Assembly: GCA_900312665.1 (NCBI GenBank)
Contig: ONZQ02000018.1
Coordinates: 1 to 64,000, forward strand
Reading direction: 5' to 3'
DNA length: 64,000 nucleotides
Origin: Cephalotrichum gorgonifer
Taxonomy: Eukaryota; Ascomycota; Sordariomycetes; Microascales; Microascaceae
Made by a program: the position numbers and the translations under genes. Of the stretch, positions 9,599-21,634 are shown one piece after another (position 1 is the first letter of the stretch; every line of letters starts with the position of its first letter). The notes beneath the pieces were generated by a model, which saw only the letters and a program-made list of their open reading frames with translations, was not told the origin of the DNA and searched no databases.

Positions 9599-12500
9599 AT
9601 GCCGCAGCTCGATGAAAAACGGCAAAATGAGAGCAAATCAGCCGATGCAACTTCTACTTCTGGGAAGACGGCTCCCAAGGTCAAGGAACCGTCTGCTTTC
9701 AAAGGATTCTTTGTATGTCCCCTCGACAGATGCATGCAATGGCCATTGCTCGGACGCAGCCACTGACTACGTCGCTCCGCAGAGGATCTTTTCATTTGGA
9801 ACCCCGACCTTGTATGCTTTGTTAGCAATTTCTATAATTGCGGCGATTACAGCAGGGGTAGCCCTTGCGATGGTCAACGTCGTGATGGGCCAATTCATCA
9901 GGTTGCTGGGAAATGTCAGCAGCGACGGAGTCTCACCCGGATTCATGAGTGCTGTGAGCACGGCAGCGTATGGGCTACCTGCATCCGTGTCTGGGTTTTT
10001 GTTAAGCTGACAAGAATCTCTATTTTCCAGACTCTACTTTGTTTACGTTGGGATAGTCCGTCTCGTCACCATCTATCTGTATGCATCACTCATGACATAC
10101 GTCGCGTACCACATCGTCCGCAATATCCAGCACGCGTACCTTCGCGCAGCCCTTAGTCAGGAGGTTGGCTACTACGATCAGGGCGTTTCTGGCTCAATCT
10201 CGACGCAAGCTACCTCCAACGGTCTCCTAATCCAATCGGGAACTTCAGAAAAACTCGGCCTCTTCATCCAATCGATTTCCACGTTTGCGGCAGCCTTCGT
10301 CATCGCATTCATCAGTCAGTGGAAGCTCACTTTAATCCTTATCTGTATCATTCCGGCAATCGTCGTTCTTGTTGGCGGAGTTGGAGCCTTCGATGCCACG
10401 ATCAATGCCAAACTCTTCAAAACCTACGCAGACGCCGCCAGCTACGCCGACAACCTCCTCAGTGGCATGCGAACAGTCCATGCCTTTAACCTTCAGTCCA
10501 GGACACTGGCGAAATATGACAAATTTCTTCGAAGCGCTCTGAAACTCGGCAATAAGAGGAGCAAGTTCGTGGGCATATTGTTCGGGGGGCAATACTTCGT
10601 CATATACGCGGGAATGGGCTTGTCGTTTTGGCAAGGCTTCGACATGATTGCCAGGGGTGAGGCAGATCTGGGAACTGTCTTTACGTTGGTCCACCCCTGT
10701 GACACCCGCAGAACGAGGAACGTCGCGTGCTAAGTCTCATTTTCGCAGTGTTCTCTTCTCAGTCATCATTGCTGCTTCAACTATCATGATGATGGCACCT
10801 CACTTTGTGACCTTTGGACGTGCCGCAACTGCTGCCGTCGAGCTCTTCAAACTCATCGACAGAAAATCCGAGATAGACGCCTTTGACTCCTCAGGTCTAC
10901 AGCCAGAGTCAGTTAGCGGAAACATTGAGATTGAAGGAGTCAAATTCATGTACCCGACGCGTCCCGACACGACAGTCGTGGATGGCCTGACCTTGTCGGT
11001 CCCGGCCGGCAAGGTGACAGCACTGGTGGTGAGTTGGCACTCTATCTGGCAACACGTGATTTTCGATAGTCGACTGAAATCTGTCTAGGGACCAAGTGGC
11101 TGCGGAAAAAGTACCATTATTGGCCTTCTCGAACGCTGGTACAATCCTGTTGCTGGTGCGATCAAGCTTGATGGGCAGGATATCAGCAGTCTCAACCTGG
11201 CCTGGCTTCGTACGAACATACGACTGGTCCAACAAGTTAGTAAATTATCTCCGTACACGCAAACATAAACACTAAGAGAAGCCCTAGGAGCCTGTTCTCT
11301 TCAATGGCACGATATTCGATAATATCGCCTATGGTCTGGTGGCGACTGCTTGGCAGGATGATTCACAAGAGCAGCAAATGACTCGAGTCGTGAGCGCTGC
11401 CAAGATGGCTTTTGCTCACGATTTCATCATGGAGCTTCCGGACGGTTATCATACCCGTGTCGGCGAACGTGGCGGGCTTCTTTCCGGTGGACAGAAGCAG
11501 AGAATCGCCATTGCGCGCAGCGTCATCTCAGAGCCTCGAATTTTATTGCTCGACGAAGCCACCAGCGCTCTTGATCCACACGCCGAGGGCATCGTGCAGA
11601 GGGCTCTTGATAGCGTTTCTCGAGACCGCACAACCATTGTGATAGCCCACAAACTATCCACAATCCGCAACGCTGACAACATCGTTGTAATGTCTCACGG
11701 AAAGATATCCGAGCAGGGTACTCACGCGGAGCTCCTCATGAGAGATGGCATTTATTCGAGGCTCGTCAAGGCGCAAGACCTATCCCCTTCCAATCAGCTG
11801 CCGACCGAAAGGGATACTGCTTCTGAAGGCACAGAAGAGATACAGTCCACTACTGCTGAGCGTGGTGCCTCACTCAAAATGCTAAGTACTACGGAAGCAT
11901 GGCAGCTTGTAGCATTGGGTGATAGGGAAGACCCTGATACGTACAAAGGAGATGGCCTCTTTAGCTGTGTCTGGTGTCTTGCGCGCACAACCCCGGAGCT
12001 GACCGAATGGTACATCCTAGCCGCTTTGGCATGTGTTGGAGGAGGTATATATCGCCCCCTCGAAAGCATTGCATCTGAGCTATCAACTGACTGAACCCTT
12101 TCATAGGTGCTGTTTACCCTGGGCAGACCTTGATTCTCGGAAAGATCGTGGACATTCTGGGCGTCGACGACCCAAGATCTCAGGCCAACTTTCTTTCTTT
12201 AATGTTTTTTGTCTTGTCCCTCGGTTGCTTGGCGTGCTATTACATCCTTGGCTGGGCAATGAACGTCATTGCCAATGTGAGTCTGGTACTCGAGCACTAT
12301 GCAGGAGCGAGACAGCTAATCGCCTGCCCAGACACTTAGCACCAGGGTGCGCTTAGACATCATGTCATCACTTCTTCGACAAGATCTACGCTTCTTCGAT
12401 CGACCTGAAAACACTGTTGGCGCTCTCAGCAGCCGGCTGGACTCAAATCCCCAAGCCATCTTGGAACTGATGGGCATCAACATATCCTTCGCAGTCATTT

Positions 12501-14040
12501 CCGCAATCAGTGTCGTGGCTTGCTGTGTTCTGTCACTTGTCGTAGCGTGGAAGGTTGGTGTTATTGGGGTCTTCGTTGGACTCCCGCCGCTCTTACTTTC
12601 CGGGTGGTTGCGCATCAAGCTTGAGACTCGTCTGAACGCCATTATTAGCAAGGCTTTCCTGCAGAGCGCCTCATTGGCTTCTGAAGCGGTCCTCGCGATT
12701 CGTACTGTGTCTTCTCTGGCTATTGAGAACATTGTACTGCAAAGATACACGTACGAGCTCGATGACGCCATCCACAGCTGCATACCGCCGCTATTCCACG
12801 TCATGCTGTGGTTCGCTTTTACCCAAGCTATAGAGCAGTTCGTTCTTGCGCTAGGTTTCTGGTATGCGTCTAGCTTCCTTTGTGTCACTCGCCAACTCTG
12901 TTCGTGATTGCTGATGTATCTTGATGCTCAGGTGGGGGTCAAAACTTGTCAACGATGGCGAAATCACCTTCTACCAATTCATGGTGGCCTTCATGGGTGT
13001 CTACTTCTCCGGAATGGCCGCGGGAACACTTTTCAGCTTTGCTGGCAGTGAGTCAAACTCTAGTCTTGTTCCGTCTGCCGTGTTACTAACCCTTATTGGC
13101 AAAAGGCTTTACTAGGGGAATCCAAGCGGCTAACTATTACTTCTGGTTATCCGGCTTGGAGCCAACGATGGCGGAAACGGAGACCAACAAGGCCTACGGA
13201 CCTCCTGATGGCTGTAGAACCTACGAGTTGAAGGATCTCCAGTTCTCCTATCCTCTCGTCCCTGATAAAAAGGTCTTGAAGGGTGTGTCGATGGAGGTAA
13301 GTGCCCTTAAGGCATAGTCGATGCAATTCGCCCGGCCTTTCCCATCCCTCCATATGACTGACATCAAGCAGATCCGTCGCGGCGATTTTGTAGCCTTTGT
13401 CGGCGCCTCGGGATGCGGAAAAAGCACTATGATCTCGCTCCTAGAGCGATTTTATGATCCCACTAGCGGTACCACCTCCGTTGACTCGCACTCCATGACC
13501 TCCTTCAGTCCGGGTAGATACCGCCAGCACGTTGCTCTCGTACAACAAGAACCATCGCTGTTCCTCGGATCCATCAGAGAAAATATTTCACACGGCACTG
13601 ATTCGGTCAACTTGTCCGATGCAGATGTCGAAGCAGCTTGTCGAGCTGCCAACGCTTGGGATTTTGTCTCTTCTCTGCCTGAAGGTCTCAACACCCCTTG
13701 CGGAACTAGCGGCAGTCAACTTTCTGGGGGTCAGAGGCAGCGCATCGCAATTGCTAGGGCCCTCATCAGGCAACCTAGTGTCATCTTGCTTGATGAAGCG
13801 ACAAGTGCGCTCGACACGGAGTCTGAACGCATTATCCAGGCTGCTCTTACAGAGGCTGCCACCGGAAACAGGATCACCATTGCCGTTGCCCATCGTCTCT
13901 CGACCATTCGCCAGGCGAACCGCATCTTTGTCTTCTACGGTGGTCGGGTGGTGGAAGCTGGAACCCATGAAGAGCTGATCGGCCTAGACGGCATGTATGC
14001 CAAAATGTGCGATGCACAGAACTTGGGCCACCAGGATTGA
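9599..14040 (+). CDS. ABCB-type multidrug (P-glycoprotein-like) ABC transporter
   Basis: Full-length transporter of 1270 residues in a TMD-NBD-TMD-NBD layout, probably in the plasma membrane as an ATP-driven exporter. Eleven exons: 9599-9712, 9783-9967, 10031-10684, 10749-11028, 11089-11235, 11288-12044, 12107-12276, 12332-12861, 12932-13047, 13106-13296 and 13372-14040. The first NBD has Walker [10 protein letters not shown] at residues 412-420 (opening exon 5), signature [13 protein letters not shown] and Walker [13 protein letters not shown]. The second NBD has Walker [10 protein letters not shown] near 1059, signature [13 protein letters not shown] and [12 protein letters not shown]. Both sites look catalytically complete. 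The intracellular helix motif QEVGYYD and the typical ALGFWWGSKLV segment are present. Substrate cannot be read from sequence; drug or metabolite efflux is usual for the family. Confidence 0.92.
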
Positions 14041-14350
14041 CGGCGTGGCAGCATGCTGTCGCTACATCTGTATTTAGGCATGCCAGACAGTCAGCAGGGA
14101 TCAGCTGCCATACGCGACGGCAGTCTTGTATGTAGACCCCAGCATTTTCATGGTGTGATTCCTTCACGGTGTATAAAGCAATGCGGTAGATTAGACAAAT
14201 ACAGAAAGATCTTTAAATCACAGGCAACGAGAACAGGATAGAAAGCCCTGATCACTAACCTATCCAAGGTATCCACCTGAGCGAGGATACTAATAGCTTA
14301 TATAACTTTAATAGTATAGCTACCTTCAACATAGACAATGCCAACCAGCT
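14041..14350. other. Intergenic, 3' flank of the ABC transporter
   Basis: No coding sequence seen. It grades into AT-rich, stop-filled DNA before the sugar-transporter fossil. Confidence 0.4.
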
Positions 14351-14536
14351 GTGCACTATGTCTTTTCCCATATGTATATACCCTGGAGCATCATCTTATA
14401 GATGTACCCTGCTGAGATCTTCCCTGCCAAGGTCTATACTCTCAGGAATGCCATCATGATATTCGTTGACCGGAATGTCAACCTCATCCTTATACAGTTT
14501 ATACCAACCTCTCCGACGGGTATCGAATTCCAGTAG
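14351..14536 (+). pseudogene. Fossil of an MFS sugar transporter
   Basis: In one + frame the DNA reads VHYVFSHMYIPWSIIL, a TAG stop, then MYPAEIFPAKVYTLRNAI and NLILIQFIPT. The block YPAEIFPxKV followed by a conserved small/aromatic helix is the hallmark of the second half of fungal sugar-porter MFS proteins. Only this short stretch is recognisable; the rest is eroded. It is not expressed as protein. It may be a remnant of a transporter that once belonged with one of the two flanking regulators. Confidence 0.6.
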
Positions 14537-15238
14537 CCACCCTTCCCTAGACACCAAGTCGGTTATCATCGAGACTCTATCCGGCGAAGATAACTGGTAT
14601 AATACATGCTTTGAGAGTCAATATCTCAGATCATCCTCAATGATGGTTCTTCTGAACAGCTCTACTATAAGTCACAGCTTGCAGGACCGGACTGCGAAGC
14701 TGACATGCGTGGTGCCTGGGGGCGTATGGGTCTTAAGCCACTATAGAACAATTATACAACTATATGGAACATGGAGGAGGTCTGGTACGGCGCCAGCTTG
14801 GCGCTGCGTTGGCCCCAGCCGGCGAAGACGGACCATGGTTGTTTTACATCCCGGCCAAGGCCTAAATGGGAGCACTATGACATTACCCTCAATACATTTC
14901 TTCTAAAATTCCAATAGCTCTTAGATCTGTATATTGGCGATGCACATCAGACAGTAAAGTGTTCAGACCTACGATTGAACTTTTGTGACCGCTGGGCTTA
15001 AGAGGCAAGATTCCCGCCAGCCAATCCTCGCTGTGCCCAAATTTCCCACTCTTATATAATCATATTATGATGGTGGTAAGTCATCTATTGCCTGCCACCA
15101 CGTGACCTGCTAGGGGTGGCGGAAAAGCCGCTGTGGCTCTTATAGCTGACAAACGCCCAGTTGCATGTTCTGCGGAACAAATTCTACAACCATCCGCAAC
15201 GCTTCCGGAATTCCCGTCAAATCATCCGCTCATATAAG
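14537..15238. other. Degenerate intergenic DNA
   Basis: An open frame at 14466-14906 does not look coding (no family pattern, odd composition) and overlaps the fossil in another frame. The rest is upstream region of the next regulator. Confidence 0.4.
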
Positions 15239-17207
15239 ATGCGCCGTACATTTGTAAGGACCCCGCAGGCGTGCGACCCATGGTACGTTCCATTCAAAGG
15301 TTGCCATCTCTATGCCGCCCTGTGCGTTTCTGATGTCATTAAATCTAGTCGTCGCCGTAAGACCAAGTGCGATGGTATCCGTCCTCGATGCAAACGCTGC
15401 ACAGACAGAAATGTCGAATGTGTTTGGTCCACCCCGCCTGAGGCTTCGCCTGGGCCTGGACCAATAGTTCCAAGCCTCACCGCTTCAGGTGTTGCTATAT
15501 CATCTCGTTCACCTGAGCTAAGGCAGAAAGGCCTGGAGCTGTGCCTTGCTCTATTTTTCAGTCGTCACTTCGCAAGCGATTTTTCCTCGTTCGACCACCC
15601 GCCGGATTTCGAGCAGAAATGCAAACAAGAACCGCTTCTATCATCCTCAATTATTGCCCTCTGTGGCCGGTATTTGGACTCTCGAGATGCGCAGACATTC
15701 TTTGGGTTGTCGTCTGGCTTGGAAACATCCCGGCGTTGGCTCCATGAAGCTCGCGTGTTAGCAAAAGACTCCCTAGACCAACCGACAGGTGCGGTTTCGT
15801 TCTGCCTTGTCACCTTTCTGTCTACCGGCCTACTAACCCAACTTCACAGTTTCTCATATCCAGGGAAATCTTATCCTCGCTCAAGCGGAGCTACTCTCCA
15901 ATTCTGGATCGAGGCATTGGCTCTTTGCAGGGACTGCCATCCGGATGGCTGAGGTTATGCGTCTCAACAAAGATTTCCATCAGAAGCACAGCCCCAAGGA
16001 CCAAGAAATTCGCAGACGCACCTTTTGGGCTTGTGTACTCTTCGACCGAGCGCTAGCGTATTTCCTCGCGAAACACCGTACCATCGATCTCGACAATATA
16101 GGAATACCTCTCCCGGACTCCGATTTATCTTTGCTCTACCAGGAGCCGACAAGGGGGGTGACCCTGGATGATCTTGCGTCCTATGCACGACCCTCGGACT
16201 TAGGACTAAGCCCTTACCTGATCAAGACCGTCTGCCTATGGAGCAACCTAGCGGACTTTGCTGTATACTCTCGGAGGCGTCTCGATAAGTTTCCACCTAC
16301 GGATCCTCGGAGCATCATCTTCATCCGGCACAGCGCCATGCAGACCTGGGTTGACTCTTTGAACCCCAGCCTCCGCTGGAATCTTGGCATTTTCAAAACT
16401 CATTGCGCGCTTGGCCAAGAAAGGTCTTTCGTGGCGATGCACTTCCTAATTCGCAGTTCCGCATGTGTCGCCCACCAGTGTTACTTACCTCACCTGGCCA
16501 TGTACACGCACCTGGTCGACCTTGTGGACGCTGCTGGCTGGTCCTATCTACACAGGGATCAGTCGATGGTCGACATCTGCGTCTCAAATGCGTTGGAGAT
16601 TGGAGCGATGTTGTCTAGTCTCATGGACCCGGAGCAGGTCAATGACCGCTCTTCTCTCCAAACTATCTGGGTTGCTTCGTCGTTGCTTATTGCTGCCAAC
16701 ACCTTTCTGTGGCTTCGCTATGCCCAAGATGAAGGGTATCGAGACGAAGAGATCCAGCATAAAGCCCAGACTTATTTCTGTTTGATCGAACAGCTCGTAT
16801 CGTCGTGGTCATCCGAGTGGAAGGCTGCTAAGCAGTGGCTAATGGCACTCAAGGTTATGCATGCTCTATATAAAGCGGCATATCTTGGCGAAGTCCATGA
16901 GCATATCCTAAGCCCAGGTAGCAGCAACTCGCCGGCCGCTGATTCAGACGAGGACCCGGCGGATGACTTTCGACCGCAGCCGGGAGATGGGTATCCCGCA
17001 CTTATGTCTCTACCGAATTTACAAGCCTGCATCAAGTTTACGACTGGCGATACCTCCGCAAGGTTCATTGATATTCAATCTGTATGGCTGCAACTCTCTG
17101 GTGGCTGGCCCTACGGGTTTACCACGCCCGAATGTTTGATGGAACAGACTGGCGAGGTCCAAATCGATTACGCCGCATTGGACAATACGGGGCTGGCGGA
17201 TTTGTAG
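15239..17207 (+). CDS. Zn2Cys6 transcription factor
   Basis: Regulator of 613 residues in three exons: 15239-15282, 15349-15788 and 15850-17207. An intron splits the zinc cluster between the second Cys and the Arg run: exon 1 ends in QACDPC, exon 2 opens with RRRKTKCD. The six Cys (residues 12, 15, 22, 29, 32 and 39) have C-x2-C-x6-C-x6-C-x2-C-x6-C spacing. The middle region contains AGTAIRMAEVMRLNKDF and RRRTFWACVLFDRALAYFL, typical of the fungal-specific transcription-factor domain. The start at 15239 is the first ATG in frame; without splicing the cluster cannot be formed. It is followed by a 2 kb gene-free gap and then the amino-sugar locus, which it might control, but nothing in the sequence proves that. 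Confidence 0.87.
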
Positions 17208-19238
17208 TTTATCATGCTTGTAATATTTTGGTCATGTCGCCTAAACCATAGAGTACGAATAATGATTGTTGCATTCTCACTTTACTAGGTGAATATTTCT
17301 TCTTGTTCTTACCATCCTAGTAGAACTCTATACCTCTACTACTTGTAATGAAACATGTTGTCCCTTATGTATACACTTTACTAGTATCTCTGCTTGTTAG
17401 TAACTTCACTGCGAGAATCTGAACAACAAGAGATAGGATGTGATGTTCTAATACCAAGACTACAGCTTGAAACCTTGAGTCCATCAACAAAGATCACCAG
17501 CAGAATTCTTGAGAATATGCAAATTCACTCTATGCATTATGTCGTATCAAAACAGGGTATCCTGCATGTCCAAGGCTGGAATGGCTCTGCCTAGCAAATG
17601 ATCAACTGTAGATATCCAGACAAATACTGGATGCGAAGTTTGGCCTAACGGACCTCCTTCCCCTAACCCTGGCTATTATGGTAGTCCGGACAGATTAGCT
17701 GGAAATGATAAGCAAACTATACCATGAGTAATGTATTCCCGGTTGCTATTCGGGATGTCAGATGTGTCTTGACAACCTATCAACTCGCTTTGTACCGGCA
17801 TTAGGTTGCTGTAAACCCGCAGGCCCCATCGCTAACCTTATCATCGTATCATAGTTCTAAAAGACTCGAACAAAAGATGACGGGGCTGGGCTGACTATGG
17901 TGATCCAAAAGCTGCCTATTCTTACTTGAGCACTTCGAGGAATTGAAAAGACTCGATTACAGCTAAGCCCAGTACTTGTAGTGTTCACTGGGATGTTCCG
18001 CGTGCTACGCTGTCTTCTGGAAAGCAACGCTTGGTGGGAAATGTGGATGGAGAACGCATCCTGGTTATAGATATGAATACATGCAAAGTAAAATCACGGA
18101 ATTTCGGCTTTTCCGAGCCCGTTGCAACTGGCCCACGCATGGATGCCCGCTGCCGGATTACCCGCCCAGGTTCGATAAGCCGGAGTTGTGTACCTGCCGC
18201 AGCCAGGCTACCAAGGCCTGAAGAGCTAGTACGCCACTACCTTGTACTAGCGCTCTGCCCCACCTCTTGCGGTTCGGATATTTTCAGATGCACCCTTATT
18301 TGTGTAGCGCCCGCCCAATTCTAGAACACGGGTCTTCAGAGATAGGTAGCAGTCCTAGGATTTTCGAGAGTGGGTCGACCTTGAGCTAACGTTACCTCAC
18401 AAAGACTTCCTGCCATCATCCGGCACCCACTATCTCAATAAGCGGTGCGTGGGTTGTAAGTAATTTCTGGGGACTCGGGTTGATTCGGTGTGGGGAGGTT
18501 CCGACAGCCTGGGGCCGGTCAAAGAGAAGGATGGAGAGGATATAATACCCGATATCGGGTTTAGCAAAGGTTATTCAAGGCAGGTCCTGAAGTTGAATCT
18601 ATGTTCCTGAGAGTACGAATACTTGTAAAACTCGGAGACGTTTATAATAGGGTTTTCCTATGTGCAACCTGGTATATCTCCTTATGCGGCCTCATCGGGT
18701 GCGTCTAGGAGGGCAACCGCATTCCAGCCTATCACCAGTCGGAAATCCCTTCACTTTTATAGGGTTTATATCTATATCCGAGCCATGGCAAATCCGCTTT
18801 CGAAGATACTAGCTCCGATAGAGATAGTTTTAAATCCTGTCGCCTTATGAAATTCATCGTTAGAGAATCTTCCTCAACAAGCACTGTCTCGAACCATCTC
18901 ATGTAATAGTATCTAGCGTGTTATCTTGTCCTATTATCAGCTTCAACCGGAACCTCTGCAACAGGAAGTAATTTAGTCTTGTCAAGATAAGAAGAGTCAG
19001 TTTAGACAATACGGCAACATCCAGCATCAATGCCTTGGATGCCGGTAGTCAAATCATTTCATCAAACAGCTTGCCCAGCAGAACTTATAGCAACACAATT
19101 ATCTGGACAAACATGAGACATATTTTGATATTGACAAATAGGGTAAATAACAATCCTCTTTGTGCATAATAAAGAGCACAAGAAATCAAGTCTATTATGC
19201 TCAAAATAACAAGAAAAGTCTATGATCGCTTTTTAACT
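17208..19238. other. Long intergenic region
   Basis: Two kilobases with no supported gene. Small open frames (18031-18324, 18662-18850) lack coding character. AT-rich patches occur near 17210-17560 and 18860-19230; the latter includes the 3' flank of the etherase gene. Confidence 0.45.
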
Positions 19239-20546
19239 TCAGTTGCCGTTCAATGCCGCCCCGAGTAAGCCCGACGCAGCTTCTAGTTGTGACCTGCCCT
19301 CCTCCGGGGAACAGCCTATAGTGGCCACAAGAATTGAGAGTTTGACATTATCCTCACATTGTGCAAGAACTGTGTCTAGGACATCGTCCTGGGTAACATC
19401 TATAACCGACGATGAAGGGACAGCCATCCGTACCACACGACGGGCCCTATCACGAAGTTTCTCGTTTGATATTTTTAAGTCGACCATCTACCGCGAATTT
19501 TAGATCAGTACACGTAATAACCTAGAAACAATGTGTGGGAGACTCACCAGGTTGCCGTAGGTCTTCCCAAGGCGAATTTGGGATCCAGTCGAGATCATGT
19601 TCAAAATCTAGGCGATTTGTTAGGTTGTCCTTCAGTCTACAGATCGGAAGTAGAAACAATGGGCTCCATACCATCTTGGTTGCGGTTCCGGCCTTCAGAC
19701 GAGTGCTTCCCGTTACAACCTCGGCTCCAGTCACACACTCGATTAGGACATCACAGAATGTCCTGAACGCGCTTGGCCGCACACATGCCACACCCACGGT
19801 GGCTGAGCCAACGGAACGGGCGTACTTCAGCCCACCAAGGACATAGGGAGTTCTCCCTGACGCAGCAATCCCAATAAGAGTATCATTCTTACCCAGAGCC
19901 GGCGTTAGTTTCGAGAGGTCAGCTGCACCCTGATCCTCTGAATCCTCGGCACCTTCGACGGCATTTCGAATAGCGTAATCGCCACCGGCAATCAAGCCGA
20001 GGAACTGCCCCGGAGGGGCAGAGAAGGTCGGGGGGCTGTAGAGATTAGTGTCGGTCCAGCCTAGGGACAGCTAGACAAAACTCACATCTCAGACGCATCC
20101 AGAATTCCCAGCCTAAGGATAAGTGGTCAGAGATGAAATAGAAGTAAAGTTGAAAGGTCATAAGGATCCCTACCTCCCACTCGTACCAGCTCCCGTGTAT
20201 ATGACCCGTCCACCTGCCAGCAGACGAGGCACAATAATATCAATTGCGTCGGCAACCAGCGGCAGACAGGTCTCAACCGCCTGAGCAACAGTAGCATCTT
20301 CCTCGTTGATTATACCTGATTTGCTTCTTAGTACCGCGAGGACTTCATAATTCCGGAGAAAAAAACAACAAAACAAAACATACGGCACAAATCCAATGAA
20401 CTTATGGAATCGATTGTGGCCGTTTTATCGTTCTTCTGTTCGGTCTGAAGGTCCCCGAGGCTTAAAGCACAGTTGGTCTGCTTCGCCACCACCTCGTTCG
20501 TGCCCTGCACCGCTGGTGACGCTTCGCCAACGGATAAGATAGTCAT
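19239..20546 (-). CDS. murQ: N-acetylmuramic acid 6-phosphate etherase (MurQ-like)
   Basis: A SIS-domain protein of 334 residues in six exons on the minus strand: 20546-20384, 20315-20174, 20112-20086, 20035-19672, 19607-19548 and 19487-19239. The family cleaves the lactyl ether of MurNAc-6-phosphate to give GlcNAc-6-phosphate and D-lactate. Diagnostic blocks are present in order: [13 protein letters not shown] (about 55), the sugar-phosphate loop [15 protein letters not shown] (about 96-110, with Glu110), [15 protein letters not shown] (about 128-142, with Glu141) and the C-terminal [19 protein letters not shown], followed by [12 protein letters not shown]. Both acidic residues expected for the etherase are retained. 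One change is Ile in place of the usual Cys after DASE. Animal glucokinase regulatory protein is related but has two SIS copies and is about twice as long. The enzyme probably acts in the cytosol with the kinase upstream. Confidence 0.9.
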
Positions 20547-21634
20547 CGTGATGTATGTCGGACCTTGTTTTCTTGCCAAACCGAGAACCAGGTCAGCACT
20601 TGACCGAAAAGATTGAGTAAATGGGGTGATTTGTTATGTCAAGGTTCAGATTGGGCAGGGCGATCGAGTATTCTTGGTGATAAGATAAACCAGCGGGAGA
20701 CAGCGCAGGACCCACCACAAAGTATTACCCAGTAGGGTGTCTTCGCTGTCGGCGAACTGCTTGTACAGCTTGAGAGATTTATTTTTCGCCAATTCCGATC
20801 CGCCCTCGGTCCGGCATCCCCCCCGCCTCCCCCTGAATGAACCCCATCGATATTAACTATCGCTTGGACAAATTCGTAGGTTCCGCTGGAAACACGCTCC
20901 CGGCTCCGTCGTATTCAGGGAGCTCAGCTGGTGTGCAACCCTGTTCGCCGCCAAATCCTCTGGCGCTAAGGTCGGCTTTTCCGTCAATTCGGAGAATCCC
21001 GGTCCTTTTGGCCCCACTCTCGTCCCTGTTTTCATTTTTGCGACTCACCAAGAGCGGATAGCGAACATGGAGAATGGGGACAAGCCACTTGTACGTGCCC
21101 AATCACACTCCTGCAACCCAGCAAGGACAGCTGGGGTAAATCTTACTTGTAAGGGACTGCCTATCTTCTATCTTGTCTGAATGATGGGGCTACAGGAGCT
21201 ACAGCCACCATTCCGTTTTTAGTAAGGTCCTGGGGAACACGAGAATCAAATAATTTCAGTAGAAATATTCCTTTCGAAACATACTTGAATACATACCGCG
21301 CCTACAACATTGGCCCTCTTGACCTTGCTTTGTTTTGAGCTAAGCTTTGCTTGACATGGATAGGCCCTGCACCTAGCGCACCTGGTCGGAGTATTTGTTG
21401 CGGGGCATAGGAATTGTGCAGCGCTGGACAAATGCAAGCATTGCCGTAATTCCTGGGGTTTGTTGGCACCAAGTTCGATACCCACTCTGAATGCTACCCC
21501 AAGCACCTCGCGGAGAGCGAGCCCCGGTTTGGGCCCTTCAGCAGCAGGTGATAATTTATTCAAGTTTATCTTCAAGAGCGTGACACTGGCCGAGCATGCA
21601 TTAAGCAGGAAAATCATAATTTCAAGACCTGCAT
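20547..21634. promoter_or_regulatory. Upstream region of the etherase gene
   Basis: 1.1 kb between the etherase start and the kinase stop, both on the minus strand. Short overlapping frames at 20837-21102 and 21246-21831 look like shadows or chance. It should hold the etherase promoter. No certain site was assigned. Confidence 0.4.
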
